A stretch of DNA of 6,361 nucleotides from Bacteroidota bacterium. GTDB taxonomy: Bacteria; Bacteroidota; Bacteroidia; Chitinophagales; Saprospiraceae. The stretch lies in NCBI GenBank assembly GCA_024277695.1, contig JAJRUR010000237.1:1-6361 (forward strand). Reading direction: 5' to 3'. A program made the position numbers and the translations under genes. Positions 4,043 to 6,361 of this stretch are shown piece by piece (the stretch's first letter is position 1; each line of letters begins with the position of its first letter). Below the pieces are notes generated by a model. The model did no database searches. It was given only the letters and a program-made list of their open reading frames with translations, and was not told the DNA's origin.

Positions 4043-6361
4043 ATGAAGCGCGCTATCCTAAGTTTATTTTCTATTGTACTCATAATGGGCTTGTCTTTTG
4101 GTCAGTATTCGGCTAAGAGGTCTTCGATCATTAAAAATACCACCCCACAAAATGAATGGGTGCAGTATCAAGAAGGCGTTCGATTTGATCGTACTTTTTT
4201 TGCAGAGCAACGCGAATTTTTTGGTCTGAGCGCAGCTGATCAGATGAGATTAAAATCACAGCATGTAGATAATCTGGGGATGAAACACATGGAGTTTAGT
4301 CAGTTGCATCATGGTTATCCTGTACATGCGGCGCGCTATTTGCTACATTTGAGACATGGTGCACTAGAGAGTTCTAATGGTCAGATAGTTAGAAATATAG
4401 AAGCTATGCCGGTCATTGGGATATCGAAATCAGATGCTATACGCCAGGCAATACAAAAATATCCCTCAAAGCGATATCTCCAACAAGGAGAAGACACACA
4501 ACTCGTTTGGTATGATCCGGACTACACGACTTCGGGCAAGAACTATAGACTTGCTTATAAGGTAGATATAGAGAGCAAAGTACCGTTATTTCATTATTGG
4601 GTATTTGTAGATGCCTCAAGCGGTCGCATTTTAGGAGAGGAGCAAAGACATATGCATGTAGATCGAGAAGGCTCTGCGCACACGTTATATTCGGGCGTTA
4701 GACCGATTATAACTGATAGTCTTGCTCTGCCGGATACAGTTCTTTATCGCCTATTTGAAACCGGTCGTGGAGGAGGTATTCACACCGTTGCTTTGGACTT
4801 AAATAGTGGAGAGATCGAAGAGTGGACAGATGGTGATAATGTCTGGGACTCGTTATCTAACGGAGTGGCTTATTTGGATGCCCACTGGGGAGCTGAGATG
4901 ACCTATGATTATTTTTTTGAGCGTCATGGTCTTTCGGGAGCAGATGGTTTTGACTTTCCGATGAATGTCCAAGTTGCAAATGATTTTGGATTTTCTAATG
5001 CAGTATGGACAGGTAATATGATTATTATGGGATCTGGCAATGGAGCAGGAGTAAAGCCTTTTTCGACATTGGATGTTGTATCGCACGAGTTTACTCATGG
5101 TGTGACACAGTTTGCAGCCAGTTTGATATATCGCATGGAGTCAGGAGCCTTAAACGAATCTTTTTCCGATATTTTTGGAAAAGCTGTAGAACAATTTGCC
5201 AGACCGGAAGACTTTAGTTGGATCATCGGAGCCGAGATTTATGGCGGTTTTGGTTTGCGATCGATGTCAAATCCTCATGATTTGGAAAACCCCAAGTATT
5301 ACAAGGGCTTATATTGGTTTGATACTTCATCACCAATCAATAATGGTGGTGTCCATACCAATTCGAGTGTTCAAAACTACTGGTATTACCTACTGGTAGA
5401 AGGTGCTGAAGGGTATAATGAAAAGGGAGATACGATAAGCGTCAAAGGTATAGGTTTTGAAGATGCTGATGCCATTGCATTTAGAAACCTTACTGAATAT
5501 CTTGTACCCAATTCTAATTATCACGATAGCTACATGGGCTCATTACAAGCAGCGGAAGATTTGTTTGGAAAGTGCTCAGATCAATATATCGCTGTCATCA
5601 ATGCATGGAATGCAGTTGGTGTCACTGACCGATTTGAGCCTATTGTAGATTTTGCCTTGACGAGTTTGCTCAGCCCGAGTACCGATTGTAATCTAATGGA
5701 CGAAGGTATATCCGTCAGATTGAGTTTCAATACTTGTGGTGTAGTAGAGGATTTGACAGACTTGGTATTTTATTATCAAGTGAATAGCGGTAATGTGGTG
5801 GATCAATCCTTTGATATCTCCAGTGTTCAGCAGATAGGTGACGCGGATGAATTTTCTTTTGATGATCTGGCGGATCTAAGTGCCTTAGGTGCACATGAAA
5901 TCAAGATTTGGATAGAATCAGTCGATGGTGATCCATCGAATGACACCTTATGGATAAATCTAGAAAACTTACTCCAACAAAATGAGGATTTTCTTTTAAA
6001 AGAAATTCAAAAACCAAGTAGTAATTGTAATCTGATAGAAGCTCCGGTGCGAGTAGCCTTTGAGTTCAATGGATGTGATAGCTTAGTAGATGGAGATGCA
6101 GTAGTACTAAGTTATATGGTTAATGGTGATCAGAGTACTCTCGTAGAGGAGACTGTACCGCTTTCGGGTACACTCTATCCCGGTGATGTATTTGAATATC
6201 AGTTTGCGACTCCGGCTGTGTTTCCCGAAGAAGGAGAATATATTATAAGTGCTCAAATAAAATTTCCATCCGATCCCTTTCAAGAGAATAATTTTTTCGA
6301 AACCCAAACCTTTTGGCAGACTCGCCGAGTCAAAGATGATATCGTTTTTAAATTTTCAAAA
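4043..6361 (+). CDS. Secreted M4 (thermolysin-family) zinc metalloprotease with CARDB-like repeats (3' partial)
   Basis: The frame stays open to the window edge: 773 residues visible, no stop. An in-frame stop at 4034-4036 bounds the start. Residues 1-20 are a Sec signal peptide (MKRA, hydrophobic core, end near SFG/Q). About 60-120 is an FTP-like propeptide (LHHGYPVHAARYLLHL) and about 125-205 a PepSY-like part (SKSDAIRQAIQKY; WVFVDASSGRILGEE); such prodomains fold and inhibit the enzyme until autocleavage. The catalytic domain spans about 240-530. It has SNAVW (318-322), zinc ligands His348 and His352 with catalytic Glu349 in SHEFTHGVTQ, third ligand Glu372 with Asp376 in GALNESFSD, Tyr363, and His438 in NNGGVHTNS; these match thermolysin His142, Glu143, His146, Glu166, Asp170, Tyr157 and His231. 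WNAVGV (522-527) ends the domain. Two CARDB-like repeats follow (537-649, 650 to about 761). All key residues are present, so it should be active outside the cell on proteins or peptides. A T9SS tail is expected beyond the window but is not seen. Confidence 0.96.
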   Translation, partial: MKRAILSLFSIVLIMGLSFGQYSAKRSSIIKNTTPQNEWVQYQEGVRFDRTFFAEQREFFGLSAADQMRLKSQHVDNLGMKHMEFSQLHHGYPVHAARYLLHLRHGALESSNGQIVRNIEAMPVIGISKSDAIRQAIQKYPSKRYLQQGEDTQLVWYDPDYTTSGKNYRLAYKVDIESKVPLFHYWVFVDASSGRILGEEQRHMHVDREGSAHTLYSGVRPIITDSLALPDTVLYRLFETGRGGGIHTVALDLNSGEIEEWTDGDNVWDSLSNGVAYLDAHWGAEMTYDYFFERHGLSGADGFDFPMNVQVANDFGFSNAVWTGNMIIMGSGNGAGVKPFSTLDVVSHEFTHGVTQFAASLIYRMESGALNESFSDIFGKAVEQFARPEDFSWIIGAEIYGGFGLRSMSNPHDLENPKYYKGLYWFDTSSPINNGGVHTNSSVQNYWYYLLVEGAEGYNEKGDTISVKGIGFEDADAIAFRNLTEYLVPNSNYHDSYMGSLQAAEDLFGKCSDQYIAVINAWNAVGVTDRFEPIVDFALTSLLSPSTDCNLMDEGISVRLSFNTCGVVEDLTDLVFYYQVNSGNVVDQSFDISSVQQIGDADEFSFDDLADLSALGAHEIKIWIESVDGDPSNDTLWINLENLLQQNEDFLLKEIQKPSSNCNLIEAPVRVAFEFNGCDSLVDGDAVVLSYMVNGDQSTLVEETVPLSGTLYPGDVFEYQFATPAVFPEEGEYIISAQIKFPSDPFQENNFFETQTFWQTRRVKDDIVFKFSK
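5651..6325 (+). repeat. Two tandem CARDB-like repeats of about 113 residues in the M4 protease
   Basis: Each unit opens with an aligned segment (FALTSLLSPSTDCNL at 537-551, FLLKEIQKPSSNCNL at 650-664). Each has two cysteines exactly 16 residues apart (549/565 and 662/678), and the second sits in an FN-x-C motif (FNTC, FNGC). The later part of each (GAHEIKIWIES-DGDPSNDT; GEYIISAQIKFPSDPFQENN) is the usual last strands of a CARDB-type beta-sandwich. The cysteine pair probably forms a disulfide. The DNA around the first Cys is also alike (TTGTAATCT in both). Such modules in secreted Bacteroidota proteins are spacers or binding domains. The end of unit 2 is approximate. Confidence 0.75.

Noticed and set aside
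4437..5648. Several 60-81-codon frames on both strands between 4437 and 5648, and one at 6107-6307
   Set aside because: All lie inside the M4 protease gene, whose reading frame carries complete family motifs; these frames have no recognisable content.
1..6361. Mobile elements, CRISPR arrays, defence or phage genes
   Set aside because: No transposase, integrase, terminal inverted repeats, regularly spaced direct repeats or phage-like genes were seen; the tRNA-Glu shows no partial 3' copy elsewhere in the window that would mark an integration site.

Overview
The window looks like chromosomal DNA from a member of the Bacteroidota. Three things point there: a type IX secretion (T9SS) type A sorting domain at the end of the first gene, promoter elements of the Bacteroidota form (TTTG, about 18-19 bases, TAnnTTTG), and genes led by A-rich sequence without clear Shine-Dalgarno sites. 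The pairing of a DUF1501 C-terminus with a T9SS tail, and the Cys-containing CARDB-like repeats on a secreted protease, suggest a Saprospiria-like lineage. That is inference; no species can be named from the sequence.

Layout. Bases 1-441 hold the 3' end of a DUF1501-family secreted protein. It is followed 40 bases later by a lipoprotein of the calcineurin-like metallophosphoesterase class (482-1399). A strong 14-bp hairpin (1430-1463) lies between that gene and a convergent tRNA-Glu(UUC) (1467-1538, minus strand), and it can terminate transcription from both sides. The tRNA promoter (1556-1585, minus) and the promoter element of the glyceraldehyde-3-phosphate dehydrogenase gene (1775-1782, plus) face away from each other across a 263-base spacer and share the same ten bases. 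The gap gene (1802-2788) is followed by a small DUF983 membrane protein (2872-3267). Convergent to it is a bacilliredoxin of the BrxA/BrxB (YphP/YqiW) family (3411-3824, minus). From 4043 to the window edge runs a large secreted M4 (thermolysin-family) metalloprotease with an FTP/PepSY propeptide, a complete catalytic set and at least two Cys-containing CARDB-like repeats. Its C-terminus lies outside the window.

How the genes relate. The proteins exported beyond the inner membrane are the DUF1501-T9SS protein, the lipoprotein and the M4 protease. The DUF1501 protein, and probably the protease, would use the T9SS. The housekeeping part is tRNA-Glu, GAPDH and the bacilliredoxin. The last two may be linked functionally, because GAPDH's active-site Cys is a known target of S-bacillithiolation in Firmicutes and bacilliredoxins reverse that modification. 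The window shows no operon longer than two genes.

I looked for mobile elements, CRISPR, phage, defence systems and unusual repeats and found none. I do not see a convincing undescribed system here. The points most worth a second look are the altered metal-site motifs of the phosphoesterase-like lipoprotein, the repeat architecture of the M4 protease and the small structured intergenic stretches. No gene-free stretch exceeds 300 bases.
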